Shown here: one piece after another, positions 8,535 to 16,415 of the stretch
How the letters are laid out: each line of letters opens with the position of its first letter
Position numbering within the stretch: position 1 is the stretch's first letter
Source: Saccharothrix sp. ALI-22-I
GTDB taxonomy: Bacteria; Actinomycetota; Actinomycetes; Mycobacteriales; Pseudonocardiaceae
Assembly (NCBI RefSeq): GCF_001984175.1
Contig: NZ_MTQP01000065.1
Coordinates: 347,127-411,126, forward strand
Direction of reading: 5' to 3'
DNA: 64,000 nt
Translations under genes and position numbers: made by a program
The notes under the pieces: model-generated
The model's input: the letters and a program-made list of their open reading frames with translations, nothing else
Databases searched by the model: none
Told to the model about the DNA's origin: nothing

Positions 8535-9266
8535 ATGGGGGCTGGTAAGAACACCAGGATTGTGGGGGAACGACCGCCGCAACGGTTGGCCGTGCCGTCG
8601 TCCGCCGCACCGGATTCCTATTCGGTCGGCGAGATTCGACGGGCTGTCGGCAGCCTTCGCGCGCTTCGCCTCGCGCAGACCGAGCCTCCCGACGAGGAGT
8701 GGCCGCGAGGTATGGCGGCCGGGTTCGAGGCGTTCGTCCAACGCGACGATCGGATGCGGGCGCGGATCGCGGCGGGTCATGCGAAGCGGCGAAGGCTGCT
8801 GAAGCGAGCGGACGACCTGCCGTACACGGTGCAGGAAGACCTGTTCGCGCTGTCCACGCTGTCCAGCAAGGCGTTGGCGTCGATCACTCCGCAGGAACTG
8901 GGCATCACCACGTCGTACTACCCCGGCTCCTCACGAGCACAGCAGGAGAAGGTGCTCAGCGACGCCGAAGCGGTCATCGGGCTGATCAGGCTGCTGCTTT
9001 TCTGGGCCGCGCTGGGTGCCCGGAAGTACCCGGCCGCGCTGCGCGCGCTCCTGCTCTTGATCTTTGGTCCGCGGTTCGTGCCGCATCGTCCGACGTGGCC
9101 GGTCTCGAATGCGCCGCCGCCGCGGACGAGGCATCCACCAGGCCGACTTGTGCTCGCCGAGCCGCGTGTCGCCCGTGCGCCGGGCCGCCGTTGGTCCCTC
9201 GCCGCTGTTGTGCAGCGAGGGCCGCGTCGGGCTATGCGCGCTTGGGGGAGCGCTGTAATCACATAG
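8535..9266 (+). CDS. Hypothetical protein, C-terminus uncertain
   Basis: A 243-aa reading frame begins MGAGKNTRIVGERPP. Residues ~28-150 look genuine: a helical segment SYSVGEIRRAVGSLRALRL, a basic region, DLPYTVQEDLFALSTLSS and a hydrophobic helix AVIGLIRLLLFWAAL. From about residue 165 the composition becomes Pro/Arg-rich and unlike a folded protein, so the gene may be truncated or fused by deletion to non-coding DNA. The 250-bp gap upstream (8282-8534) contains the palindrome GTTGATCAAC at 8455-8464 and a repeated GTGGTCT just before the ATG. I do not recognise a family. Confidence 0.45.
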   Translation: MGAGKNTRIVGERPPQRLAVPSSAAPDSYSVGEIRRAVGSLRALRLAQTEPPDEEWPRGMAAGFEAFVQRDDRMRARIAAGHAKRRRLLKRADDLPYTVQEDLFALSTLSSKALASITPQELGITTSYYPGSSRAQQEKVLSDAEAVIGLIRLLLFWAALGARKYPAALRALLLLIFGPRFVPHRPTWPVSNAPPPRTRHPPGRLVLAEPRVARAPGRRWSLAAVVQRGPRRAMRAWGSAVIT

Positions 9267-9272
9267 CCCGTC

Positions 9273-9299
9273 GTGGCCTTCCCGCATCGGAAGGGCCAC
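9273..9299 (+). promoter_or_regulatory. Hairpin covering the ribosome site of the excisionase-like gene
   Basis: GTGGCCTTCC (9273-9282) pairs with GGAAGGGCCAC (9289-9299) with one bulged base and a 6-nt loop. The right arm contains GGAAGG, the likely ribosome-binding site of the GTG start at 9303. If it folds in the message it would limit translation of the excisionase-like protein. This is a prediction from sequence only. Confidence 0.45.
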
Positions 9300-9302
9300 A
9301 CC

Positions 9303-9512
9303 GTGGCAGACAAGAACATCAAACCCGTCTACCTGTCCGTGGGGGACGCGGCGGCACGCCTCTCTGTGTCCGAGGCGACGATCCGCCGTGCCGTCAGGTC
9401 CGGTGAACTCGCGCACGTCCGCATTGGGCGGGCCGTGCGGGTCGCCGTCACCGATCTCGACGCCTACGCCGCCGCGCGGCGTGTGGTTACCGAGGCCGGT
9501 GAGTCCCGATGA
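9303..9512 (+). CDS. Excisionase-like helix-turn-helix protein
   Basis: This 69-aa protein starts at GTG 9303 (VADKNIKPVYLS), chosen because GGAAGG precedes it; a GTG at 9273 is also open. The pattern YLSVGDAAARLSVSEATIRRAVRSGELAHVRIGRAVRVAVTD is the classic MerR/AlpA-type winged helix of excisionases and recombination directionality factors: helix-turn-helix followed by a beta-hairpin that binds the minor groove. Its stop overlaps the next ATG (ATGA, 9509-9512), opening a coupled operon with a small protein and a DUF3987-type ATPase. In this setting it could bend DNA for excision or control replication of the excised element. It lies about 17 kb from the serine integrase, so partnership is not certain. 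Confidence 0.75.
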   Translation: MADKNIKPVYLSVGDAAARLSVSEATIRRAVRSGELAHVRIGRAVRVAVTDLDAYAAARRVVTEAGESR

Positions 9513-9751
9513 CGGGCCACCGCAAGCAGGCCGGTACAGGACGCAAGCCGTGCCGGACACGGCGTGCGGTGACGGGCGTCCAAGCCGCCACCGAGGCGGG
9601 CCTGGAGGCGTATATCGAGCGGATCGTGCGCGCCGCACCGCCGTTCACCGCAAGCCAGCGTGCCCGGCTCGCGGCGATCCTCAACGGCGTCGCTCCCGCC
9701 GCCGGGCGTGCGAGCCGTAAGGCGGCCGACCACGAGGACGGCCGCGCATGA
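9509..9751 (+). CDS. Small basic mobile-element protein, unknown function
   Basis: This is an 80-aa, strongly basic protein. The N-terminal 20 residues are Arg/Lys/Gly-rich and probably unstructured. The middle (AATEAGLEAYIERIVRAAPPFTASQRARLAAILNG) forms one or two helices with a TASQRARLAAIL segment commonly seen in small actinomycete plasmid and integrative-element proteins next to replication genes. It is coupled by ATGA overlaps to both the excisionase-like gene upstream and the ATPase downstream, so it is almost certainly translated. A role in replication or DNA binding is plausible, but no catalytic motif is visible. Confidence 0.6.
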   Translation: MTGHRKQAGTGRKPCRTRRAVTGVQAATEAGLEAYIERIVRAAPPFTASQRARLAAILNGVAPAAGRASRKAADHEDGRA

Positions 9752-11013
9752 CCCACTCCGAGGAGTCCAACGAACGAAAGAATAAAAGGACCGAACTGCC
9801 GCCCGCACCGCCCGCGGTGGACCCGGTGGTCTACCGCGGCGTGCTGGGCGAGCTGGTGTCGGCGGCCGACCCGACGACCGAGGCGGACCCGGTCGGGGTG
9901 CTGGTCTCGCTGATGGCCAACGTCAGCGCCCTCATCGGCGCCGGACCACACGTGCAGATCAGCAACGCCCGGCACCCGCTGATCGTCTGGCCACTGCTGT
10001 TCGGCCGCACCGGCGCTGGCCGCAAAGGCGACGCCACCGACACCGCCGACCGGCTCACCTTGGCCGCCGTGCCCGAAGCCGCGCATCTGTTCGTCAGCGG
10101 CCTGTCCTCCGGCGAAGGGCTGATCGAACGCATCCGCGACCCCCGCGACGAGAACGACCCGGGCGGCACCGAGGACAAGCGGCTCAGAATCCTCGAAGCC
10201 GAGTTCGGCTCCGTCATGGCCCGCGCCAAGCGGGAGGGCAACACCATCGGAGCGGTGGCACGCGAAGGCTGGTCGGGCAGGCCGTTGGCCGTGATGAACC
10301 GCCTCGCACTGCGCGCCTCGTCCTCGCACATCGCCATCATCGGCCACATCACGCCCCAGGAGTTCCGGCTCAGGATGGCTGCGACCGAGATGGCCGGCGG
10401 CACCTTCAACCGCTTCCTGCCCGTCTACGTCGAACGCTCCAAACGCATCCCGCGGCCCGAGGGAATCGCACCCGAACTCCTCTCGGAGCTGGGTGCCCGG
10501 CTGCGTGAGGCCATCGAGCGGGCCTCCCGTCACCGCAAGGTGGGCCTGGACGACGACACCGACGCCAGCCGATTGTGGGACGACGAGCTGTACGAGGAGC
10601 TGGGCTGCGCTGACGACGAGGACGGTGCCTGGACCGAGTTCGCCCGCCGGGCGCTGCCCTACTGCCGCCGCATCGCCGCCCTCTACGCCGTCCTGGACGA
10701 CCGCTCCCACGTCGACGTGGGAGACCTTCAGGCGGCGGCGGGGCTGGTGCGCTACTCGATCGGCACCGCCAAATACGTCCTGGACCGGACCTTGTGCAAC
10801 CCGAGGGTGGACACCCTGCGCCGGGCTCTGGACGGCGCAGGCCAGACCGGGTTGAGCCGCGCTGAGGTCTCCGGATTGTTCGGACGCAACCTGGCCAAGC
10901 AGGTACTCGACGAGCTGCTCCACGAGGTGATGGCGACCGGCGAGTACGTGGAGTTCCGGCACTCAGGAGTGCGTGGACGGCCCTCGATCCGGTACCGGCG
11001 TGCCACGCCTTAG
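9748..11013 (+). CDS. DUF3987-type ATPase/helicase-like replication protein
   Basis: The protein has 421 aa. It resembles the DUF3987/YfjI group of primase-associated ATPases found in plasmids and integrative elements. The N-terminal region (DPVVYRGVLGELVSAADPTTEADPVGVLVSLMA) is the usual lead-in. A loop LLFGRTGAGRKGDATDTA (about residues 88-105) corresponds to the phosphate-binding site, with RKG in place of the common GKT/S. LRILEAEFGSVMARAKREGNTIGAVAREGWSG follows at the Walker B/sensor region, and IIGHITPQEFR comes later. The C-terminal ~60 residues form a winged helix (GLSRAEVSGLFGRNLAKQVLDELL). It starts at an ATGA overlap with the previous gene. Replication of the excised circle, with the upstream small proteins, is inferred. 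Confidence 0.75.
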   Translation: MTHSEESNERKNKRTELPPAPPAVDPVVYRGVLGELVSAADPTTEADPVGVLVSLMANVSALIGAGPHVQISNARHPLIVWPLLFGRTGAGRKGDATDTADRLTLAAVPEAAHLFVSGLSSGEGLIERIRDPRDENDPGGTEDKRLRILEAEFGSVMARAKREGNTIGAVAREGWSGRPLAVMNRLALRASSSHIAIIGHITPQEFRLRMAATEMAGGTFNRFLPVYVERSKRIPRPEGIAPELLSELGARLREAIERASRHRKVGLDDDTDASRLWDDELYEELGCADDEDGAWTEFARRALPYCRRIAALYAVLDDRSHVDVGDLQAAAGLVRYSIGTAKYVLDRTLCNPRVDTLRRALDGAGQTGLSRAEVSGLFGRNLAKQVLDELLHEVMATGEYVEFRHSGVRGRPSIRYRRATP

Positions 11014-11067
11014 CGGCCGGTCGATCGGCGAATTGTTTCGTTTCTTCGTCGCCTCGTAGCCCGCACC

Positions 11068-11150
11068 CCTCCGGTGGGAGGGGTTGAGGCGCCGCACCTC
11101 CCACCGGAGGCAAGATGTCCTCTCCGGCTAGCTGCGCTAGCCGGAGAGGA
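11068..11150. other. Two strong hairpins, candidate oriT (or terminator plus operator)
   Basis: Two perfect inverted repeats stand in the 257-bp gap between the ATPase gene and the MobC gene. The first is CCTCCGGTGGGAGG/CCTCCCACCGGAGG (11068-11081 and 11097-11110, 14-bp stem, 15-nt loop). The second is TCCTCTCCGGCTAGC/GCTAGCCGGAGAGGA (11118-11132 and 11136-11150, 15-bp stem, TGC loop). The gap directly precedes MobC and the relaxase, where the origin of transfer of mobilisable elements usually lies, and paired hairpins are typical of such origins. The first may alternatively be the terminator of the replication operon. No nick-site consensus was recognised. Confidence 0.5.
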
Positions 11151-11270
11151 AGTGCCTGGTCACCGGCCGTGCAGACACCGGAGGTGCGGCCAGGGCGCGG
11201 GTAGGGTCGCGGGTGTGGGGCGCGGCGCGCTGGGGGGCGCGGCGAACGCCCCGACAGGTCGGGGGGCCTG

Positions 11271-11840
11271 ATGCACGCGCACGACGACCACGCGCACCCC
11301 GGTGCGCACGACGCGGCGGCGGTACTGCCGGACACGGGGGACACCGACGGCGGGTTGCCGCCGTCTGTGGCGGGCCTGCTGGGCCCGACCGGGCGCCTGA
11401 CACCGGTCAGGCACGGCCGCAAGCGGCAGGTGCTGATCCGGTTTACCGACGCCGAGTTGGCCGAGGTCGAGCAGCGCGCCGCGGCGTTGGCCGCGAGGTT
11501 TGGGGTTCCGGTGGACGTGGCGGCCTTCTGCCACCTGGCCGCCCGGTTCCCGCTCGACACCGGCACCGGCGTGGCCGACCGGGAACGGGCTCGGCTGTCA
11601 CGCGGGGACGCACTGGACTTGGCAGCCGACCTGGCACAGGTACGGCGCATGGCCTACGGCGCGGGCACCAACCTCAACCAGCTCGCACGCGCGGCCAACA
11701 GCGGTCAAGTCGTGGGCCCGTCGGAGATCGCCGCCGCGCTGGAGCGCCACGAGCGGCAGGCAACCAGACTCGACGCCTGGCTGGACCTGCTGGACCCGCG
11801 CCGCCTGGTGCACCGCGCGCCCACCCGGCGGCGGGAGTGA
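11271..11840 (+). CDS. MobC-like relaxosome accessory protein
   Basis: The protein has 189 aa. The first ~60 residues are His/Asp/Gly-rich and probably disordered. Residues ~60-110 form a ribbon-helix-helix-like segment (KRQVLIRFTDAELAEVEQRAAALAARFG). The C-terminal part holds the MobC signature AYGAGTNLNQLARAANSGQVVG. MobC/NikA-like proteins bind oriT beside the nick site and help the relaxase open the strands. The relaxase gene starts 8 bp after its stop, and the candidate oriT hairpins lie directly upstream, completing a mobilisation module. The ATG at 11271 is preceded by GGTCGGGGGGCCTG. Confidence 0.85.
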   Translation: MHAHDDHAHPGAHDAAAVLPDTGDTDGGLPPSVAGLLGPTGRLTPVRHGRKRQVLIRFTDAELAEVEQRAAALAARFGVPVDVAAFCHLAARFPLDTGTGVADRERARLSRGDALDLAADLAQVRRMAYGAGTNLNQLARAANSGQVVGPSEIAAALERHERQATRLDAWLDLLDPRRLVHRAPTRRRE

Positions 11841-11847
11841 GGCCGGG

Positions 11848-13551
11848 ATGCTGCCCAAGCTGCTGCCGCGCCACCACGGGCTGGAGGGCACCCTCAAGTA
11901 CCTGTTCGCCCCGATCGGCGAGCACACCGACCCGCACCTGGTGGCCGCGTGGGACACCAGCCTGCTGGAGTTCGACGACACCGTGCGGCCCGGCACAGTG
12001 GAGCGCCGTGAGCTGGTGCGCCAGCTGGACGCGCCGCGCCGACTGCGCGGCAAGCACGTCAAGGCCGGTCACGTGCTGCACGTTCCCATCTCCGTCCACG
12101 CCGAGGACGGGCTGCTGGGCGACACGGTGTGGCGCGGGCTCGCGGAGGAGTTCGTCGCCTGGCTCGGCTTGGATCGGTGCCGGTGGGTGGCGGTGCACCA
12201 CGGCACCTCCCGCAACGACAACGACCACATCCACCTGGTGGTGCAACTGGTCGGCGAGGACGGCCGGGTCGCCCGGCTGGACCACAGCAAGCGCAAAGCG
12301 CGAGCGTGGGCACTGGAGGTCGAGCAGCGGCTGAACCTGGTGCACACCGGACGCTCGGGCACCGGCGCCCGGGAGCTGACCCGCGCCGAGTATGAACGCG
12401 CGCACCGCGACCACAAGGAACCCGAACCGCAGCGGCGCGTCCTGGAACGCAAGGTGCGGGCCGCGGCGGCCGGGGCCACGGACCCGGGCGAGTTTGTCGA
12501 CAACCTCACCCGCGCTGGGGTCGAGATCGACCTCGTCACCGCCGAGGTCGGCCCGGACGGCCTGATGCCCGCCGGCCGGCGGGTCGTGGGCTACACCGTG
12601 GCGCTCACGCGCGAGGAACTGGCACGCGACAAGGTGCCCGCCGACGTCCCGGCGCTGCGGCTGTCCGGCGGGCAGCTCGCCCGCGACCTGGCCCTGGGCG
12701 AGGTGATCGACCGGTGGCGTGCCGCACGGCCGCCGCTGGGCCCGGACGGCGAACGCACACCGACACGTGAGTCGGCGCTGGTCGGTGCCCTCACCGCACC
12801 CGGCCAGTGGCGGGCGCAACCGGCGGACGGGCCCCTGCCGCGGTGGCGACGCCGGATGACCGAACAGGGCGTACACGAGGCACTGGACACCCTCGACGCC
12901 CTGGTCGACGAAGGCCTCGTCGCACCGCCCGCCAGCGCGGCCGCGCCCTCAGATCGGGCGGCACGGCTGCACCACGCGCTCGACCAGGCAGCCGGGCTGG
13001 CCACGGTCGTGGCAGTGCTGTGGCCAGCCGGCGGGGTCGACGAGCAGGGCCGCCCAGTGGGCGAGCACGCCCGCCGGGCCGCCGAGGACCTCGCGGCCGC
13101 CGCCCGCCTCACCCGACCCGCACCGACCCGCCGCCCGGTGCGCCGCCCGGACCCGCTGCTGCCCGAACTGGCGTCGGCCGCGCGCGTGGTCGCCCGCACC
13201 GCCGGCGACCCGGAACTGACGCTGCTGCTACTGATCCTGATCGTGCTCGCGGTACTGGTCATCGCCGTCAGCGCCTGGTTCGACGCCAGCGCCCCACGTG
13301 GCACACCCGACGCGCACGTGCACGACGCCACGACGCTGCTACGCCCCTACGAGGCTGACGCCCACGAGTTGCGTACACCCCGCGATCCGCCCGCACGCAC
13401 CGGACCCGACCTGGAACGGCGTCCGGCCCCTGAACGGCACGCGGTCGAGGACGGCCATCGCCGGCTCGCCTCAATCCTGCCCCGACTCCGGCAGCGCCCG
13501 CCGACGCACACGAAGCCCCACCAGCCGCTGCCTGGCGGGCAGACCCGCTGA
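11848..13551 (+). CDS. MobA/VirD2-like relaxase
   Basis: The protein has 567 aa and starts at ATG 11848; the frame is open further upstream but overlaps MobC there. The N-terminal relaxase domain contains GTLKYLF, whose Y18 is a candidate nicking tyrosine, and a conserved histidine cluster: H117-H118 in AVHHGTSRND and H127-I-H129 in DHIHLVVQLV, the HUH metal site. The long C-terminal part is Ala/Pro/Arg-rich. It includes one membrane segment at about residues 456-476 (LLLLILIVLAVLVIAVSAWF), seen in some actinobacterial relaxases. It would nick oriT and lead single-stranded DNA into a recipient, using a coupling protein that is not visible here. The role is well supported by family motifs and by the adjacent MobC. 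Confidence 0.85.
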   Translation: MLPKLLPRHHGLEGTLKYLFAPIGEHTDPHLVAAWDTSLLEFDDTVRPGTVERRELVRQLDAPRRLRGKHVKAGHVLHVPISVHAEDGLLGDTVWRGLAEEFVAWLGLDRCRWVAVHHGTSRNDNDHIHLVVQLVGEDGRVARLDHSKRKARAWALEVEQRLNLVHTGRSGTGARELTRAEYERAHRDHKEPEPQRRVLERKVRAAAAGATDPGEFVDNLTRAGVEIDLVTAEVGPDGLMPAGRRVVGYTVALTREELARDKVPADVPALRLSGGQLARDLALGEVIDRWRAARPPLGPDGERTPTRESALVGALTAPGQWRAQPADGPLPRWRRRMTEQGVHEALDTLDALVDEGLVAPPASAAAPSDRAARLHHALDQAAGLATVVAVLWPAGGVDEQGRPVGEHARRAAEDLAAAARLTRPAPTRRPVRRPDPLLPELASAARVVARTAGDPELTLLLLILIVLAVLVIAVSAWFDASAPRGTPDAHVHDATTLLRPYEADAHELRTPRDPPARTGPDLERRPAPERHAVEDGHRRLASILPRLRQRPPTHTKPHQPLPGGQTR

Positions 13552-13756
13552 TCCCGTCGGCATCGCTGTCGGATTCCAAAGTCGCCTGCATGTGTCGGTG
13601 CACCCTGGTGCGCACAGGTAAGTACGGGAAGACGTGCACAGTAGCGGCCAGGTGCAGACGGACGTCAAGTTCGTTGAGCTATGGACGCCAGCGGCCGTAG
13701 ACGAGTGGATATCGCGGTCACACGTGGTTCGGTAGCGGTGGGCTGATGGGATGCGA

Positions 13757-14152
13757 TCATTGGGTGTCGGTCCGTGGGCGTGGCGGCCGATGGGTTGAGG
13801 GGGTTGTCGTGATGGTCGGTCGGAGTCGCGCGTGGTGGGTGGCCGGCAGCGCACTGGTCGGCGGTGGTGTGGTGTGGGCGGTGCTGCGGTTCGGGGTGGC
13901 ATGTGGGGCAGGTGACCTGGCCGATGAGCGGGCGATCCGTCGGAAGATGCGGGAGACGGTGGGTTGGGAGACGTCGAACCAGTCCCCTGCCACGGTCTGG
14001 GACAGGTTCTGGCGTAACAGCACGAGCGTGAGCAGCACCGATCGGTGCAGATCCAGCACCTTGGGACATCCCACCGGCCGGTCCGACGACGTCAGGACCT
14101 GGTGGATCCGGGCGACCAATTCCTAGATCTGAGCGTGGTCGAGCCCGGTCAT
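13757..14152 (-). pseudogene. IS5-like transposase remnant
   Basis: From ATG 14152 the frame reads MTGLDHAQI, then a TAG stop at 14123-14125, then continues in the same frame with ELVARIHQVLTSSDRPVG and a helix-turn-helix block VLLTLVLLRQNLSQTVAGDWF, SQPTVSRIFRRI. This is the N-terminal DNA-binding region of IS5/IS112-group transposases. After about residue 80 the sequence becomes His/Pro/Thr-rich and non-homologous. The catalytic DDE domain is missing, so the gene is dead both by the stop and by truncation. The DNA from the relaxase stop (13552) to 13756 contains no gene. Confidence 0.7.
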
Positions 14153-14166
14153 AGACTGGTAGCGCG

Positions 14167-14233
14167 ACAGCCCCGCCTCTTCGTGGTGGATCGTTTCTGT
14201 GAGAGGAAACCGGCCCTACCCAGGCGGGGCTGT
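14167..14233. repeat. 12-bp inverted repeat beside the transposase remnant
   Basis: ACAGCCCCGCCT (14167-14178) is repeated in inverted form as AGGCGGGGCTGT (14222-14233) with 43 bp between. It lies just upstream of the dead transposase start and may be a folded IS end or leader. No flanking target duplication was identified. Confidence 0.5.
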
Positions 14234-14267
14234 TGCACTGTCACTCCAAGATCAACCTTCTAATGCC

Positions 14268-14621
14268 CTAGACTTCAGAATCATCACTTTTCTGTTTCCG
14301 CTCTGATTCGACGACACGCGTCATGCCGTCAATGGTGCCATCACCATCATCGCCACCCCTCCCCTTCACTCGCCGAATAACGGCCTTGACCGACGATTTG
14401 ATTGATGAGGCAATCAAGTCGGATGCCACGCCAGCGCCAACGGAAACTGCAATAGTTAGGACCTCGGCCAGTCCGAATCCATGACCTTCCTTGTCGTCAT
14501 CAAGGACCTTCACGAGCATGTCAGGGGTGTCAATAAGGGCATGATCTGGTTCGACTACGGGCCGCCCTCCTGAATCTACCTCCAAATGCAAGATGAAGTA
14601 CTGGCGCTCAACGTCAGACAC
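14268..14621 (-). CDS. Small protein with a glycine/alanine-rich central segment, unknown function
   Basis: The protein has 117 aa. Residues ~5-50 form a beta-rich start (QYFILHLEVDSGGRPVVEP). Residues ~48-78 are a Gly/Ala/Ile-rich stretch (GFGLAEVLTIAVSVGAGVASDLIASSI) that could be amphipathic or membrane-inserting. A basic patch (KSSVKAVIRRVKGRGG) and an acidic, charged tail follow. GC is lower than in flanking DNA. A metallopeptidase gene ends upstream on the same strand (14687, 65 bp away), and the two may form a unit. The layout resembles small proteins that accompany protease or trypsin-like effectors in conflict systems, but I cannot name a family. Confidence 0.55.
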   Translation of the reverse strand: MSDVERQYFILHLEVDSGGRPVVEPDHALIDTPDMLVKVLDDDKEGHGFGLAEVLTIAVSVGAGVASDLIASSIKSSVKAVIRRVKGRGGDDGDGTIDGMTRVVESERKQKSDDSEV

Positions 14622-14686
14622 GCAAACCCCTTTGGAAATAGATCAACAACGGCAAAATATCGGAAAACCCCAGAGTGGGCATAAAA

Positions 14687-15922
14687 CTAGATACAATTTT
14701 TCTTCTGAAATATGCGCGCCTGTTCCTTGATCCAGTCAACGCCCCGTTCTCTCAGGTCATGCTTTGCGTGAAATAGGAGGGAATCACCTGCAAGTCGCAG
14801 ATTGTGCTCCTCGGCTGCTGCGGTCACTGTAGATGTCCGCGGCACGAGCAGAGCATCCCGGTCTCTAATCGGCGTGTCAATCCAGTCGGGTTCGTAGTCA
14901 GAAAGAACTGCGCCGACTATCCTATCGAGAGACAGATACAAAAACAACCAACGCACACTCATATAAGCTTGGTGTCGATGCCGACCTTTAAAGAACTCCG
15001 ATGAGTCTAGTAACAGGTCGTACGCGAAGTTATCCGCTTCGAGTTCCAGTTCAATGCTAGGCCTCCGACCCTCATGATGAAGCATGTGTGCATACTCATG
15101 AGCGAGTAGAAAATGCGACTGGATCTGGCTGACTTCGCATGCCTGAAGGAACACCTCGCGGCTCGGCGTTCGCGGCACCGGAAGTGAGCTGTGATCAACA
15201 TTCGGAAAGTACAATGAGAACACATAGGGCAACAAGAGCTCTATGACATTCTCGCCAGTGGCTAGAGTGTCTGCTCTTGTCGCTGGATCAAGGAGTCCCC
15301 TCGAAATCGTTAGCAAAATGAGGTTGACAGTTCTCAAATGCTCGCGAACAATCGCTGAAACTTCTATTCTGCGTGACCCAGGAAAGCTGTACGCGTAGAT
15401 CTGAGGACGAATTACCGTCTGAACTGAAATTTTTTCGAGTCGCTCAGGTGAGGCTACACCAGCACCCTTAATTCTTTCCCTGAAATCGGTAATCCACCAC
15501 GCATTAGGCAGGTCAAGATTTGCTGCCAGCAAGGACTTCGCACCTTCCAGGGAAGTCGCGCAAAGTGACTTGAATGCTTCTGCCTCTACGTCGATTCCCA
15601 GGACTACAGCCGATCGCAACAAGTAGTAATACGTGGCCAACTTCAATCGATGGGACTTCCATTCCTGCGCCTCGGGCGTTGCAGGAGTCATGAAGTCAAG
15701 CGCGGGACCGACGTAACCATCGATATCCCAGAAGGTGCCATTTGAGTCTTCATCCGACCCGAGCGCATCAGGGTAAACGGATAGATGGCGGTCCATCAGG
15801 GCGCCAACAAGCTCGACAGCTTGCTTGAATTCATTAATATGTATGACCGGAGAAGGTCGCTTACGATCCGTGCTTGGCTCTACATTGGCCCTGATATACT
15901 CCCAGTATGGGTTCTCTTTCAA
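14687..15922 (-). CDS. Predicted zinc metallopeptidase (HEXXH)
   Basis: The protein has 411 aa. The zinc site is H275-E276-Y-A-H279 (LLAHEYAHML), followed 14-18 residues later by ELELEADNFAYDLL, where E293 or E295 would be the third ligand; this is the gluzincin arrangement. The ~270 residues before it are mostly helical, with no signal peptide, so the enzyme is probably cytoplasmic. GC and codon use are low for the genome (several AGA, ATA and TTA-type codons), matching the small downstream gene at 14268 and pointing to recent transfer. HEXXH peptidases of unknown specificity are frequent in defence and toxin islands. Whether this pair is a defence system is inference from location. The start ATG at 15922 was taken because the frame closes upstream. 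Confidence 0.7.
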   Translation of the reverse strand: MKENPYWEYIRANVEPSTDRKRPSPVIHINEFKQAVELVGALMDRHLSVYPDALGSDEDSNGTFWDIDGYVGPALDFMTPATPEAQEWKSHRLKLATYYYLLRSAVVLGIDVEAEAFKSLCATSLEGAKSLLAANLDLPNAWWITDFRERIKGAGVASPERLEKISVQTVIRPQIYAYSFPGSRRIEVSAIVREHLRTVNLILLTISRGLLDPATRADTLATGENVIELLLPYVFSLYFPNVDHSSLPVPRTPSREVFLQACEVSQIQSHFLLAHEYAHMLHHEGRRPSIELELEADNFAYDLLLDSSEFFKGRHRHQAYMSVRWLFLYLSLDRIVGAVLSDYEPDWIDTPIRDRDALLVPRTSTVTAAAEEHNLRLAGDSLLFHAKHDLRERGVDWIKEQARIFQKKNCI

Positions 15923-16168
15923 CTAGCAACCCCCTATAGTGCGACAAGCGATGGTGCCGGCGAGCTTCTCCTGCAAACACATATCGACCGAAGGTCACCC
16001 AGTGTTACCTACCGCCAGCTCCGGGTTACTTCGCTTGTCGCAGTGTGATGCTTCGTGTGATCTAGCCGGAAATCGCAGCGGTAGAATTTTTCATTAAGTA
16101 GGGGGTCCTGAGCGTTCGACACGCGAGGTCTGGAGGTTCGACACGCGCGGGTCAGCGGGGACGGAGGG
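15923..16168. repeat. Gene-free gap with a 12-bp direct repeat (16114-16125 and 16136-16147)
   Basis: GTTCGACACGCG occurs twice with a 22-bp period (16114-16125, 16136-16147) in an otherwise empty stretch upstream of the metallopeptidase gene. This could be an operator pair or a trace of recombination. I see no gene here. Confidence 0.4.
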
Positions 16169-16415
16169 TTGGGCGTCCCAGTTCTCGGCCAGGTCGGGGC
16201 GGCCGGTTCAGTAGCCAGTCTTGTTGGAGCGCTGATGCCGGCCCGCTTCCATTCGCATAGAGATGACGGGGTTTGGAACTTAATCAGCCGACAAGGATCG
16301 AATTGCGGCCACCTGAACGCTCGACGTTACGTATCTGCACAGGTGCGGCAGTCGAGCGCCCCGACCACCTCGGCAAGGCAAGCACCTGGCGCTCGTCCCA
16401 AGCCCTCCACGCTCA

